Source: Crotophaga sulcirostris
Lineage: Eukaryota; Chordata; Aves; Cuculiformes; Crotophagidae
Length of the DNA: 64,000 nt
Reading direction: 5' to 3'
Assembly (NCBI GenBank): GCA_013397455.1
Contig: VYZB01000024.1
Coordinates: forward strand, 2,024,975 to 2,088,974
The number at the start of each line of letters is the position of its first letter. Positions within the stretch are counted from its first letter, which is position 1. The notes under the pieces were generated by a model that searched no databases, had not been told where the DNA came from, and saw nothing but the letters and a program-made list of their open reading frames with translations. Both the position numbers and the translations under genes were made by a program. Shown one piece after another: positions 1-13,964 of the stretch.

Positions 1-3000
1 GCAGAAACTTAAGCCAGCAAAACTTTCTGAATGATTTTGATCTGTGCAGTTGTTCTACAGCAGGTGTCTTAAGTCACCTTTCATCCAGCATTGCCAGCCC
101 AGAAACTGGATTTGGCATATAATTCAGCTGTAAAAATTAGAAAATTTCTGTTAATTTATTTTCTTTCCACAAGATTCAGCAAGAGTGTGTTAAAATACTA
201 GAATTATTTCTATGATAATTTTTCATGAGTATCATAGAAAGCTTTGGTATATTAGAAACATTGAATTAAAAAATGAAAAATAGTTCAATATTCCACTAAT
301 ACATAAATTTTGCTTGGTCTGCAGCCCTAAATAATGTTTACCTGACAGATCAGTTTGTTTTAACAGAGCATTTAATGTTTAAAAAGAAAAAATTGCTGGT
401 CACAGCACAAACGAGAATTTTCAAAGCACTACTTGAAGTTGCCAGAAGTTATTAGGTAGTGCTCAGCAGTTCCCCGTAGCTGACAGCTATCTCATTTTCT
501 CTGTCCGATTGGTAGGGTTACGTAGCTAGAGTTTGGGTGAGGTTGTGTGACTGAGGGCTCGTTGCTAGGAGCACAGCAGAGCCCAGGGTCAGAGCAGCAG
601 TGGGATCCCGGTAAGCTCATCAGAGGGAGCAGCCCCCTGCTTCAGGGCTGTCACAGGAGAGACGTCCACCCCATGTCCTGGCTGTCAGTTTTGAGAGCTT
701 TGCACAACACCCACATTGAAAGCATTCATTATGATTCCCTATGAATGAAGGGCTTGACAGAAGATTCCTATTCAAGAGGATAGTTTAAATTTCGTTCACT
801 AAATGGGTATAAAGGTGCTACAAGAGAAATACACACAGGAAATTTGTTTTCCTTAGGAAATACAGTCTTCAGATGATCAAGCGCTTCTGATGCCCGCAGG
901 CTTTTTCTTGCTGCCTAATCCCAAAGTGTGTTTGAGACTATCTGACTGCCCGGTTCCAAAGCATTGGTAGCACTGTGGAAAGTTACTGACTAGGGCCTGG
1001 CTGTTGGTGAACCACTCCTGAAATGCAGCAAGAGAAGAGGCTCTTATGGAGTGAGTGGGAATCATGAGGGCACTAATTGTGCTTGAAAGGAAAAAACTCT
1101 CTTAGAAAACTGTCATTTCGCAATGTATGTTGTGGCATGACTTTCAGTTCTGTAGCTTTGCTGGGAAGCTTTTTGGATCAATGACAGATTTTCCTCATTG
1201 TGTGCTTCGTATGGCTATGTCTGAGCACTTTGTGAGTTTTCAAGCCAAAAGTGGATTGTTTGTAGCAGTTACAGCTCATCCTAGGCTGAAGAGGGGCGAG
1301 GAGGAAGAGGAGATGGGGGAGAAACATGGGACTGTGGGGTGGCAGGCCAGGTTCTTGAAGGTAATTTTTCTTCCATAAAAGGAAAAACAAAGATTTCCAG
1401 TTACAGAAGATTCTGAAAACTGCAGTGAATGCTGAAAATGAAAAAAACCAAACCACGTTTTTTAACATTCTTGATGCCTGCCTATCAGATATAGTAGTAA
1501 AGGAACTCTGGCATTGAAGGCATAGCTAAGCTAGCTGGAAGGAAACAGGTAAATGTGCCCAGGATCTGGCTGTAGGAGGTATTTCTTGTTTCATTGCTAT
1601 AATTTGGGAAGTATTTTTCACTGCAGTAGAATGACAGAAGATCAAAGCAGTGGTGTTTTGAATTTCAGGTTGAGGTAGGCTACAGTTTTATCTTGTTTTT
1701 ACGGCTGTTTAAGAGGTTTCAATAGGGGCTGATGTAAGCAATTGTAGTGCAGTCAAAGAAAGTTTATTGACATTACCAATATGTTATCTAGGAGGAATGT
1801 GACAGAACATTTGTTGACGTCAGAGGGAACATTGCATTGGTTATGACACATTTGGGACTGCCTCTTCTCATGTCAGCTTTTGTTGGGGTTTATTCCTTTT
1901 GCAGTCATATTGAAAACTAGTTTTGGATGTATTGTAGGAAGATTATGAAGGTGTAGTAGTTGCACATACTTATTTCCTAAAGTAGTTTTTAGAAGTTTTG
2001 ACTTTTAATTTTAGTATAAAAGAGACCCACCTATTTTCCCTTTCTCCAACACAAGTGTTCTGTCTTGTTTTAATAACTTAAAATATTACAATATATTATA
2101 ATGTTTCATTATTAGAAAGTCATTGTGCATTTCATTTCATTATTTGAATGTCATTTTCTAGATTATTCGCTTTTGAACAACAAAAAATAAGCTTCTTTTT
2201 AATTATCAGTGATCACACAGGTAAATTGAATATTTAGAGTATAATTTTGTTTAAGATTAATTTTATTCATAAAAGTATGTCTGCATTGGAATTATTCATA
2301 CTAGACTCCCTTTGTAGTCGATGTAGACCTAGGTAATAGATCTAGTCAGAATAATTAGTGAAGGCAACAGCACAATTTATTTTATTGCAAAGTTGACCCT
2401 ACAATGTTTTTAATTAATTGTGTGCCAGAAGTACCTGTTTCTTTTCACTGGTTATAAAGGAAATCTAAGAGAACTGGATCAGCTCTGGTTGTCTGCATTG
2501 TAGATCTCCAGAGCTGAGAAGATGAATCTCATCCTAGAGTATGCTAAATCATGTAAAATTGAATAGTAAGCACCTGCAAAACCATAAATTGAACACCGTT
2601 ATGGTTTTATGACATCAGACATGAATGCTGCCTGTGGGAGATAATGCTTGTGATATAGTGTTAAATGTCTCACTTTGGTGGTCTACCATGAATGATCGGT
2701 GTGTTGTTTGGAACCATCCAAGCACAAGCATGGGTGTTCATCTGGTGAATGTTTTGTTGTCATTTCACTCAACTGCTGAAAATTACCTGGGTTTTGGTTC
2801 TGTAAGACCCTCTTCAGATTAGTTATTTTTTATGGTTATGAGGCTTGGTCACCTACTAAATGCTTTGGAATATGAAATATTGAAGGGAAGTTTTGATCTG
2901 ATGTAGAAGAATAATATATGAAGAACACAGTATGACCAGGATTTGTGGGAATGTTTACAAAGAAACAAGAGGAGCAAGTGAATTGAAATGCCCCTGAATT

Positions 3001-6000
3001 CAGTAGAGGAGCATATGACGGAATGCTAGAAAACAGTCATTTTCATGAATAGCCACTCTGAAGAGCAGCTGAGAGGATGGAGGAATGATAAATTAAGAAA
3101 CCTTTAAAATTAAGTAAGTTCTTACTGTGAATGAGTCCCCACTGGAGAAGACTCTCAAAGACAGAAAACTGTGGAGACACTTAGAGGAAAAGTCTCAGAC
3201 GTGGAGTAGCAGCAGTAGTGTTTGTTAGGTTTCTCTAAGGCTGTCACCCACTTGGGCACTATCTTCTGGAGTACAGCTAAGGCTGACAGAAAAACTCCAA
3301 TCCTTAACTGATTTACTGCCTTGTGGGGTTTTTTCCCTGAAGTTTAAAATCTCTTTTAAAAGCAGTTTTCACTAACTAGATGGGTGGCCTCCCAATGTGG
3401 CTTCCCTGGTGCTCCTCATGACTTCCTCAGAAAATACGAAACAGTGGGTAATCTGTATCTTAATAGTCATCTGACCTACAAGTAAAGCTCAAATGCCAGT
3501 CAGCTGCTGTGTTTTCAACTCTTAAACCTTATTCTAGCTGATTTCTAATTATTTTAACCTTAATAGGTTGGATATATGTGATGCCTACGGAGTTCATTGG
3601 TCACTATACGGCCTTGCCCTCCAGGTACAGGTGGCACTGTTGCGTGTGTTAAGTTACTGCTGCTTCTTGCTACTAGGTTTTTCTGCACCCTTTAGAAAGT
3701 GGGAACCCTAGGTTGCAGGGCTCTTCCCTGCACTCATTTAGACACTGTTTAAATACTCTTGCTTAGAACAGTCATCTATTCCTGACATTGTTCTTATTTT
3801 ACTTTTCTTGGAAATCAGATACTGCAGAGTAAGATTACTTTGTTAGTGGCTGATGGTGAGAAAAGATATATTAATGCAGTACACTATTAAAGATTTCTTA
3901 TTCCGTGTTGTCTGTTCTCCTTAGTAGAACCATGGTGTACTTTTTACCACAGGCAAAGTAAAATTATATTTGGGTTGTAGAGGAGGACAGCTTTGGTCCT
4001 TGCCAGCCAGGATGATTTAATCTTTATTTCAACTAATAGTGTTGCCAGGTAGAGTTTATGACTCTTGCCGCGTTGAGCGGTAATTGCTGAATCATGGTGT
4101 CAGATGGCTTAACTTCACCGTGGGGTTAGAGGCACGTGTGGCTTCCTTATCAGAGAAATCTGTTGGCTCGGTAGTTATCGGAATAATGACTGAGACACTA
4201 GCAATTTCTGATAAACAGAAGTAAATTTATCAGAAATAATTAATTTTTATAGCTAAATGCAATATCCAGCTAAAATATGTAGTGACATTGTATTGTTTTC
4301 CTTTTGCCCAAAATATAGACTGTGAATGGTTTGATTTTTTAAAATCTGTGGGTTTTTTTCAATTTAAATGTCATAAAATTACTTCATTGTGGAGACATTT
4401 AAGGAAAATAAAAGTTAATGTCATTGAAGGTCAAGCAACATACAAATTGAAAGGATTTTTCTGGAGGGGAGATATGAAGGAAGATGAGACAATGTCTGTT
4501 AATACATTCATAGTTTTTAAAAAATAGAATAGAAATGATGCAAAGCCTGTTAGTATTTGCAGTGTAATTTCATCATTATTGCTAAATAAATAATATCAAC
4601 ACTAGATGTCATGCACCGCTAGGTGATTTACAAGTTGATATGTTAGTGGTGCCTGCACAGAAATACAGAGCAATATGTTTAAGTGTTGAAGATGAACACA
4701 CTCATTGGTAGTTTCATGCTTGGTATTTCACCCAACATTTGTTTGAAACCAGTCTAAAAGTAATAGTCTCACAGTTATCTGAGAAGATAATTCAGTGTTG
4801 ATAGTCTTTTCAGAAAAAAAAAACTGTGTTCAAAGAAGACAGTTGGAAGGAAGGCTGAAAGGATGACACCTAAATTCAAGAATTGGTTCTAGCTGGAAAG
4901 AGACGTATAGAAGGAAGGTCCAGAGGCAGAGATGAAAATCATACAGATTTTGCATTGTAGAAGACATCCAGTCACAAATGCTGCTGGTAAGCAACCAGCT
5001 CCAGTGGAAGCCACTTCTAATTTGGCACTCAACTCTTTTTCTTTTGAAATTTCCGTCAGAATATTGAAATAAAAGCCAGAAGTGGCGTGTGATTGTGGGA
5101 ACAGTATTTCTGGCTGTCCAAGGTAAGGCCAAGCACAAGTCACTTATAAATAAATACAGTAGTTTTCTGGATAACTTAAGCATGTTGTTGATACCTTTTT
5201 GCATCAGGAATAGTTTAAATGTGTGTTTTGGTGCCACTGTTCCTCCTAACAGGCATAGGAACCATATGTAAAGCAAGAATTTTTGGCACATGGTACAAAA
5301 ATGTAAGGATTAACCCAGTTTTGTCTTCCTCACTTTTAGCATATGCTCCCTTTGAATCTGTGCTCCTCAATGCAATTGTATCCTTCTGCCACTCCTGCAC
5401 ACTGTCCCTTTTGTTTTTCTGTATTGTTCCAAGCCAAAGATTCCTATCTATCTACAGAAGTTCATGCTTAATTGTTAGCTGACACAAAACCACTAAACCA
5501 AAGAAACTTGTCAACCTTTCTTAGGTGTTCTTAGGTGATGGGCTACTTACGTTAACATGAGTCAGTCCAGAATTGGAACTTAGACCCAGGTGCTGACATA
5601 TCTCTAATCATTTTAGTAGTCTTTTGGAAACAAGCAATGAAATCACAGAAATGCGATGAGTAAGATTGTAAGGCGTTTTAGAGCCAGTTTGGGGGAGGAA
5701 GTGAGGACAGAGCTTGTGTTCTAGGCAGTATTTTTGTTCTGAACATTACATTAAGTCTGTAAGTGAAACAGGCCCAGAAGACCATATGTTGGCAGAGTCA
5801 AAGATTTCCACGTGAACCTTAGAGTGCTCTGAGTAAAAGATGTGATTCATGTGCTTCATAGTATGGACTTGGTTCTCAGATTGGTGGTTTTCTCTGAAAA
5901 TCTGCAGAAATTGTTTGAGTACTCAGGAAATCAATTTAACCCATTTTGCCAGATGTATCGTACTTGATAAGAGTCATATGAATGCAAACAAGTGAGAGGC

Positions 6001-9000
6001 ATTTCTGTTTAGGAAAAATACAGAATCAGAGGCCAGAGTGGCATACTTGACAAAAGGGATCTTGAAATGCCTGTGAAGACTTCAGATTTTGGAAGGAAGA
6101 CTTCCATGAGCAAGAGAGGCAGAGCCTCTTAGATGCTTCCTTTGCTGTTAGCCCAAATCACCACTGGTATAGCCTTGGTCCTTACTTTGACAGGATATTA
6201 CTAATGTTTATCGGAATTCTGGTAGTGTTAGTAGCAGTTCTTAGGCAAGGGGCCAATTGAATTTAAGACTTCTAAAAAGCCAGGATAATAGTCTACATTT
6301 TTTCTTTGATAGATGGCTAATGATCTGTCTGCAGATTCTTCATCTTAGAATAGAAATAGTCACTGTCTCCTGCCCAGGTTTTTACTGCACACCGGAGATT
6401 TCTAGGCTGTAGGAGAAGCTTAAGAATCTTAATGAAACAGAGAAGAAACTGTATGTACTAATAAAGAATTTTCTAGCACTACATAATGAATAAAAATATC
6501 AGTAATTGCTTTTACTGGATGTGGCTTTCAACATCAGGCAAATAATACTTTTCCCAAAATTATTTAAACCAGCTCATACTTTTTTACAGCTGTCAGTAAT
6601 GACTTAAAAGATTTCTTCAAGTGCTTGCTTCTATGCTGTAGTCATTTAGTACATTTAGGGGGAGAAGTAGTTTGAGTTAATGAAATAACCATCATTATTC
6701 TAGGTTTTAATGCATCAATATTGACCTACTGTGTTGGAAGCTGAATGATTCAGTTATTGTATGAATTAATTCATTGCATATGAGTTTTAAATTAGTGGGT
6801 AACAGTGCTTGGCCTCTTCTGTATGTTTTTGTAACTCATGGCTTTCCTGTACTTTTCTTAACTCAGAAAGCTGTGAGCTTTAGGTTTATGCCTGCACTGG
6901 AGTCTTCTTAAATCAAGAGCTGGACTAACATGGGCTGTCTATCCCAAGGGTGCTGTGAAAGGGAGCCATGTGCAGATTAATTTACCTTGTTGCTGCAACT
7001 CACCTTTTTTTAGTACCTTACTTTTCTTGTTTTAAGCAACAGTGCAATTTGCTGTGTAGTTCATATAGTAGACATAAGTGCTTTGCATTCAAAAGTCAGT
7101 ATGTCTTTCAGTAGATTCAGGCTTGCATTAGTCTCCAGCTGTCAGGTCTACCTTTATAATTTCAATTCGTACCAGTTTTTATTTTGGCTTAATTTTTGTA
7201 TAGATAAGTACATTTTCATATTTTTATGCATATGTATATATATGTAAGTATGTATACATATAGCTATAAATATATAGCATTTATTTAGAAAGACAAAGAG
7301 ACTGTAAATATGGTGGTTTTCCTGTCCCCAACATGAAATGTTTTATTAAAATCTGAGGAAATGGTTGTGTTGATGTTAGTTTCCCAGAGTGAGGTAATGT
7401 GCCGGTTGTTTGTTATTCAAGTTCACAGCCTTGTGATTTTGAGTCTCTAGCTACTCTTCTGCAAATACAGATAGTAGTAGGTGTGAATGTTACAGCCCTT
7501 TCTTTTTTGTCACTTTTTTCAACACTTTTTTCATGCTTTTGTCACCTCAAGTTTCGATTCTGCAAAGAGCTATGGCTTGAAGCAAAATCTGGAAACTGCA
7601 ACTAGATTAAAGTCTGTCTACCTTGTGGTTAAGTGGTATTTCCCACAGGCAGTGCATATTTTTCACTCTATCAGTACATTTCAAGGCAAAATTTAGCTTT
7701 TTATACCTCTGAAAATGTGAGCCAAATTGCAGCGGTCTATAGCATGGCTCTGTGAAAGTCTTACGCACCAAATACCACTGGTAAAAATGGAGCCCTGTGG
7801 AATAATGGATTTGGGATGTAAAAAGTATTACTTTACCCTTTTTTGGACATTAGTCATCTTTGAACTTTTAAGTTGTGAGTTCAGGTGGGCTTTTTAGCAT
7901 TGGCTTGACCTCCCCTTAGACTGAAGATCTGATCCTTTGACTTTTGGAAGAGATTAAGGAGAGAAAAAGGAGGAATACTGTGGCACTTTGAAGCCCATCC
8001 GTGTGTCCAGAGTGAGGTGCTGGTTGCCTTTGGCAGCTCTGGTGTTCATCACAGTCATTATCAGACACAGAAATTGAGTGACAAGCAAGAACAAGAAATC
8101 AAAATTAATTTTTCCCCAAGCCCAACCATGTTTTTACAAATGCCACAAAATTGTTCTTGAAAATTTGCATATGGTTCTTACTGAAGTTTTCAACATATTT
8201 AGAGACAGCTGGACAATTTCTTAGCAGATAACTTTGACAGAAGGGCAAATGTTGAGCTTTGGCAAGGGAGTAGCCTTCTGGGGAGGGTTTTTGGATTTGT
8301 CTCTTGAAAAAAGATCTGTTGATACTCCTTGCTACAGGAGTTGAAAATGTACCTTACAGATAGACTTATTTGGGTAGGGTTATTCTTTGTCTTATGAAGA
8401 GAAGTAAAACACTGCAATGGCACTTTAAAAGACTTAAATCCATCCTAGAGCTTTTCATCATTTGGTCAATAAGAAAAGGATTGAGAGCCTGCAAGCAGGC
8501 AGAATATAAGAACTTGCCATTTTAAATTAAGATATATATAACTTCTTAAAACTAGAGTTTTATTGTTTTTTTTTTCCCAAGAGCTTAATTTTATGGTGGA
8601 AAAAAATTTTACTGATAGTTACTCGCTACTAAAGATACCTTTAAACCTTTTAAACTATTATTTGACCCTTTAAAGATAAATGTTGGGTTTTAAAAGGGGT
8701 ACTGGTTTGACAGCCTTCAAATCCTACTTTTAGGCACAGAGTTTTGGCCTAGGGCAGAGCCATCTCATAACTGTTAAGGATAAGGTGAAATATCGACCTC
8801 CAGCTATGCGAGAGCATTTGTATCCATTCAGCACTTGCCTCTTCTACTAGTGTTCTTCTGTAAACCTACATAAAACTTAGTAATGGAAAACTAATAGGTT
8901 ACACCAGTCAAATAGGGGTGAAATCCCCATAGGTTGGGATTATTAAAGAGAATTTTGGCAGAGCTGTTCAGAAAAATATGGTAAGCTTTTTAAAAAAGGG

Positions 9001-10578
9001 GGGGGATGAATATAGGCAGAACAGTCTCTTTAACTGATATGATTCAGTTAACCTTGCTATTACATTAACAGAGTTTATGAATAATTTTATTTGTGTGCAA
9101 AATACTGATTTATAAGAAAAAGTGTCTGATTTATGACATTTATGGGTCACCACAAAAACTCCTTCTATCCTGAAATCAGTTGCACTGTAACCTGATTTGG
9201 GAGCGAATCACAGGCTTTAAAATAAAGCAGCATGGAATTCCAGTGATGATAAAGAGCTAAATATTGAAAACATAAATGTACATTGTAATCTTATCAAGCC
9301 TAGAAGGTAATGATTAGGTAGCTAAAGATACTAGAGAAACTCGTCTGGTTAAGGAGGAGAAAATTAAGGTCTTCTCACAATTAAAAAAACTCAAGCCCTG
9401 TTTCAGTGTAATGTGGAAACCACAGGCAGTTCTTCCCTGAGTTTTAAAGTAACATTTTACCTTGAGTTAGGGAAGTTGCAGGGATCAGTACCTTAAACAT
9501 AAAGCAACTCATAGTGAGAGGAAAAGATGTGGTTAACGAATACCCAAAGGACTCACCTGACATGCAAAATATGCAGGTCTGGTTAATGCAGCCATCTAGC
9601 ATTTTGTGCAAACTTTGAAATAGAGTTCAGGCACTTGATGTGAAAGACAAAGTCCACCGTCTTTGCAATACTGAATTGCTTCTGTTAGCTTCATACCACG
9701 AGCTTGGTGCTTTGCCTTTGTGCCAATTGAAGCCTTTAATCTCAATATTTCCTCAGTTGTGTGTCCTCAGGGATCCCTGCTAAATGCTTCTGCACAGGAA
9801 CTGGTGCTTTTGCTACCGTAGCGCACTCCACTGTAGTAATTGTAGTCTGGCCCCTTCTTTATCGCACTTTCTTCTCTATTCATTCCACAGCTAATTTGAA
9901 GATAGCAGATGTCTGCTACCTTTGCAAACTTCAGGTAACTTTGCGACTTCAGGTAAAACTAACTAGGCCTACTGACTTAAACATCAGTGTTACCTAGTTT
10001 TAAAAACTACTGAAAAAGTATTTTACAGTCTTTCTTCCCAGTGCTCTGATCTCTGGGGTTTTTTTTGTTTTGTTTTGTTTTTCCTTAAGGAAGATGCAAG
10101 AGTTTGGGGATGGAACATTAAGAGACATACGGATAGTAAATGTTATGGGTAGGGGGTGGTGAAATAATATGTTTTTTAAAACACATTTTATTTAATCTTG
10201 ACTTAAGGACTCAACTGAAAAATTAACAACTTCACATTTTTCTGTTCACACTGCAGTTTACAAATGCATTGAAGGTTAAGTTGGGGTGATCTTTGCATGA
10301 AGTAAAAATGTATCAAAAGAAATTGTGAAATGAAGTTAACAGAAGAAGAGATACTGGTGTATCATAAAGCTGATTTTATTGCAAAAGTAGAGAAGCTTAG
10401 ATGTTAGTGAGTCTCCAAAGTTATATCTCACAGAGATCAAGGTGACTTAGATTTAGCCTTGTATTTTCTATATCCAGGTTTTGCAGTGAGTACCTGCAAA
10501 ACCTCGTATCTAAGGCATCTAGCATTCTCATATCTAAGTGCCTCTATAGAATTTATCTCTTTGTACCTCAGTGAGGTA

Positions 10579-10702
10579 TCTTTTCCTTCCTCCCCCCCTT
10601 GTCTTCCTCCTCTGCTCCCCTCCTTATCTCTCTCCTGCCTCTGCTTCCCCTCCTTCTGTCTTTCTGTTCTTTCCAGCTTTCCTTCCCCTCCTTTCTGTCT
10701 CT
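10579..10702 (+). repeat. Polypyrimidine tract (about 92% C/T)
   Basis: About 124 bases with only about ten purines, irregularly mixing CCTT, CTCC and TCTG units. It is a degenerate simple repeat rather than a clean microsatellite. Long homopyrimidine-homopurine tracts can form triplex (H-DNA) structures; whether this one does is inference. Confidence 0.85.
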
Positions 10703-11088
10703 AGGTTCATACTATATAAAGCTAATTCAAACAAGCATGTATATTTTGGGTAGTGTTTGATGCTGGTTAGTCTTATCATTTCATTTAATTGGTTGTGAAG
10801 TGTTTTGCCTGTGTTGCTAAATCCCTTTCCTCTGAAAACAGAAAAAAAACCAAGCAAACCAAATGTGCTCTCAGTTTTTTGACAACAGCTTTAATCTCAA
10901 GTTTGGCATGTTCATATTTGCTAACAAATGCATCTATCATGTCAGCTATCATGGAATGAAAGAGATTTCTCTAAGGAACACTTCTGCTGCCAAAATAGGG
11001 CAACATAGAGGAGACTGTTTGGTTTTGTTTTTTTTTTTTTTTTTCCTCTGAGTATTATACTGGGTTACCACTTATTTAAAAGAACAAT

Positions 11089-11846
11089 TGTCACAGTTCA
11101 GCCCCCTCCAGGCCAGGTCAGCAGCTAAATGCTAGCAACTGTGCTCCCAATCTCCACCACCCAGGGAAAGGGGAAAGAGAAATGAGAGACTTCTGGGTTG
11201 GGAACTCGACCTAAAACAGATTTAATGAAACAATAATAATAATAAAAATAATATTAATAAGAAAATATATACAAAAATATATTAAAGTTCTCCCCCTAAC
11301 ACCCCCCAATGACTACATCACCACTGATGCTGCAGAGCAGGCATGGGGAAAGGTCCCTGCCTGTACTCAGTAGAAGATGGGAGCTGGACTCAGGAGCTGG
11401 ATTCAGGAACACATGGATTCAGGATCAGGGGCAAAATTACAGACTAGGTCCCTGTTAGATGCCAGCCATTGAATAAGAGAGCTCGACCTTCACAGTCCCT
11501 TGGTTTTGTACTTCATATGACATATATGGAATGGAATACTCTGATCAGTTTTGGGTCACCTGTCCTATCCACACCTTGCAGGTGCGGCGCTTTTTCACTT
11601 CTTTGACTTACAGCATTCCGCCAACTTAAAAGTAACCTTGATATCCATAGAAATAAATATAAGCAGTGGCCTTTCTGCATTCCAGTGCCCCATTACTTTG
11701 GTGATAACCATGAATTTTAAGAATTATCAATTCTGGAGACAGTGTCTGAAAACACATGGTTAACTTTCCAGAAATGAAGTTACTATAGACGAGGCTTTTA
11801 GCTGAAAAGTTGGAAAATTAATTCTGCTTTAGCTTGAACCAGAACA
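11089..11846 (-). mobile_element. Solo LTR of an avian endogenous retrovirus, reverse orientation
   Basis: The element runs from tgtcaca at 11089 to agaaca ending at 11846. Read on the minus strand it starts TGTTCTGGTT and ends ACTGTGACA, the TG...CA termini of an LTR. It has a degenerate TATA-like site near 11503-11509, an ATT-rich run, and an ATTAAA polyadenylation signal (complement of 11221-11226). The flanks are acaat (11084-11088) and acagt (11847-11851), a 5-bp target duplication with one difference. Five-base duplications fit ERVL-type elements. No gag, pol or env sequence is attached, so it is a recombination-derived solo LTR. Family assignment is from memory of avian LTRs; exact name not given. 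Confidence 0.8.
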
Positions 11847-13663
11847 ACAGTATTTTAGTAATAAGTTTCTTTTTGAACTCAAACTGTTCAGAGTTTTTCA
11901 GTGGGAAGAAAGGACAGAAATCCAGCTGGCTGACTGGCTGTCATCAAGACATCCTTCTACCACAGGACCAGATCAACTGTGCCTAAATTTTTCTACTGAA
12001 ATACTTGTCCGATCTGTTTTCAATAATTTCTGAAAGGGAAATTTCACATCCACCCTGTATAGCCTCCTGCTTTATTAATAGTTTCAGGATTATTCTTTGT
12101 CCTGAACAAAGCATGGGAGAACTCCTAGAGAAAGGCCTACCGTCTAGCACCTGGTGGGATGTATTCAGGGACAAGGGAAAGGGGAGGTGACATTTAGGCT
12201 TGTAACCATAGCATAGGGCAATAACTGAGATAAATAACATTTTCATTTGTCGATTTGGTTACCAAGTTCTGCTCTCCTCTGTTCACCCAGAGCCGTATCA
12301 TCTGCTTTTGGATTTAGGCAATGTCTGCCTTCAGGTGCTTCAGCTGCCTGTTTAAACTGAAAGTGATTTGAACTGGTTTTAATTAATCTTGGGGTGAGGG
12401 CAGGGAGGATGGAAGCTGGTCTCCTGTATTGACTTGAAGAGGATTCTAAAATAACTTGGTTTTTTCACACCTGAAAACTGTTGGGAGTCAGGGAACAGCC
12501 TGGAGAGGGAATGAAGAGGGATTTCTGCTGGTTTTATGTATGAGGGTGCTTATGATAACAAGTGCAAGCATTTCTTTGGTGACTTCTTGAATGTGTGTGC
12601 CATGCTTCTTGCCTAGCCTGGTATTACTTCTCTGGGAATTGCCCTTCCTACCTTCATGTGGAGTTCTCTCACCATTGCTGTCTCTGTGATCCCAGTCCTA
12701 CAAAGACTTTCTTCCCTGTAATTTCCTACCATTCACCCTCCCTTAAGAAAAAAAAAAAATATATTATTTTAGTGTACCTCAGAAGCCTAGAGCAAATTTG
12801 GCTTCATTTGGCTTGTATGATATGTCTCAGTTCTTCCATTTCAAAACTTGATTCTGACTGCTGTAATTCCTTGCTGGCAGGATGCAGCAGAGAGCTGCAT
12901 TGTCTCAGGAGCTGTCAGGAATCAGATTTGTGATTCCAGGAATCAGTCTGTCATTTCCCTTTCATTCCTCAGCTGATCCTTTCTGCCAGTATAGTTTATT
13001 GTCGACTTTGAATTGCCTCTAAAGCTTCCAAGAGAAGACTTTAACTCTTGCCAGCCTCTGTCATCTGCATAGGTGAGGGTTTGCTTTATGTTGCGTTGCC
13101 ATATATTCTAGTGTGAGAAAGAAAATTAGAGTCTTTCCTCAATGCATGCAGTGCTAGCAGGAAAAGTATTTCATATATTTTCAAGAAGTATTAAGTACTG
13201 TCTGAACATCTGACTAAAGGTATGGGAAAGGAGAATAATTTTTTAAGAAATCATTGTATCAATTTGCAAACTACCAAATGCCCTACTATTCAGGACATAG
13301 ACTAGAAAAAGAAAATATCTATTTCATCAGTCTTGTGACTTAATAATGTTTATTGCAATATGACACAGAATTGTAGAATAAACTTTGCCGACTAAATTTT
13401 TTTCACACTCTCACAAAGTAGTTGTATATGGTACTTAATGATGTTTCAGTAATTCATCCAGATCTTGGCTATTGACTCCTAAGAGAAATGGAGGAGAGCT
13501 GTCTAGTAATAATTATCCATTAAGGATGTTTATCACTCATATGGCTAATGAAAATCTTGGCAAGAAGAGAAGCAAGCTGTCATAATAGACGCTTCCCACT
13601 TCAAGGAAATGACTGGAATTGTGTGCTAATTATTTTTCTTCTGTTTTTTTTCGCCCCTTGCAG

Positions 13664-13964
13664 AACCTTCCTTTTTGTTAGAGATGGAAACCCAAATAAA
13701 AGGAATGTGCACAATGAGACATCTATGCACCTACTGTGTATGGGACCTCAGATCATGATCTCAGAAGGAGCTCTTCATCCTCGCCTGACACGACCCTCAG
13801 AAGATGACTGCAGAAGAGCAGATTGTCTGCAAATGATCCTGAAATGGAAGGGAGCAAAGCTGGATGAAGGACAATATGAACGAGCAGCCATTGATGCTGT
13901 TGATAACAAAAAAAATACACCTTTGCACTATGCTGCTGCCTCAGGGATGAAAACCTGCGTCGAG
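13664..13964 (+). CDS. ANKIB1: ANKIB1 exon a: ankyrin repeats
   Basis: The acceptor is a T-rich tract ending in cag at 13661-13663 and the donor is GAG|gtaaaa. The exon opens with the third base of a split codon (phase 2) and closes on a codon boundary. It encodes residues 1-100 of the visible protein. It includes the motif [11 protein letters not shown] (84-94), the TPLHxAA signature of an ankyrin repeat; the repeat is cut by the following intron. The frame stays open about 116 bases upstream of the acceptor, but that part is intronic. Confidence 0.95.

Larger units (their letters stand above)
1..13663 (+). other. Non-coding, probably ANKIB1 intron upstream of exon a
   Basis: I looked for the first ANKIB1 coding exon (the first ankyrin repeat) and did not find it here, so this is probably the intron that separates it from exon a. 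The sequence is AT-rich with only short chance frames lacking recognisable domains. Recognisable contents are the pyrimidine tract at 10579-10702, a T/TTTTG-rich run near 10050-10083 and the solo LTR at 11089-11846. Confidence 0.7.

Noticed and set aside
4830..5291. 153-codon minus-strand open frame
   Set aside because: No recognisable domain, low-complexity composition, no flanking gene structure and overlapping frames in several phases; consistent with chance in intronic DNA.
1..13663. Possible first coding exon of ANKIB1 or the divergent KRIT1 promoter
   Set aside because: No CpG island and no frame resembling the ANKIB1 N-terminus was found; both must be left of the window.
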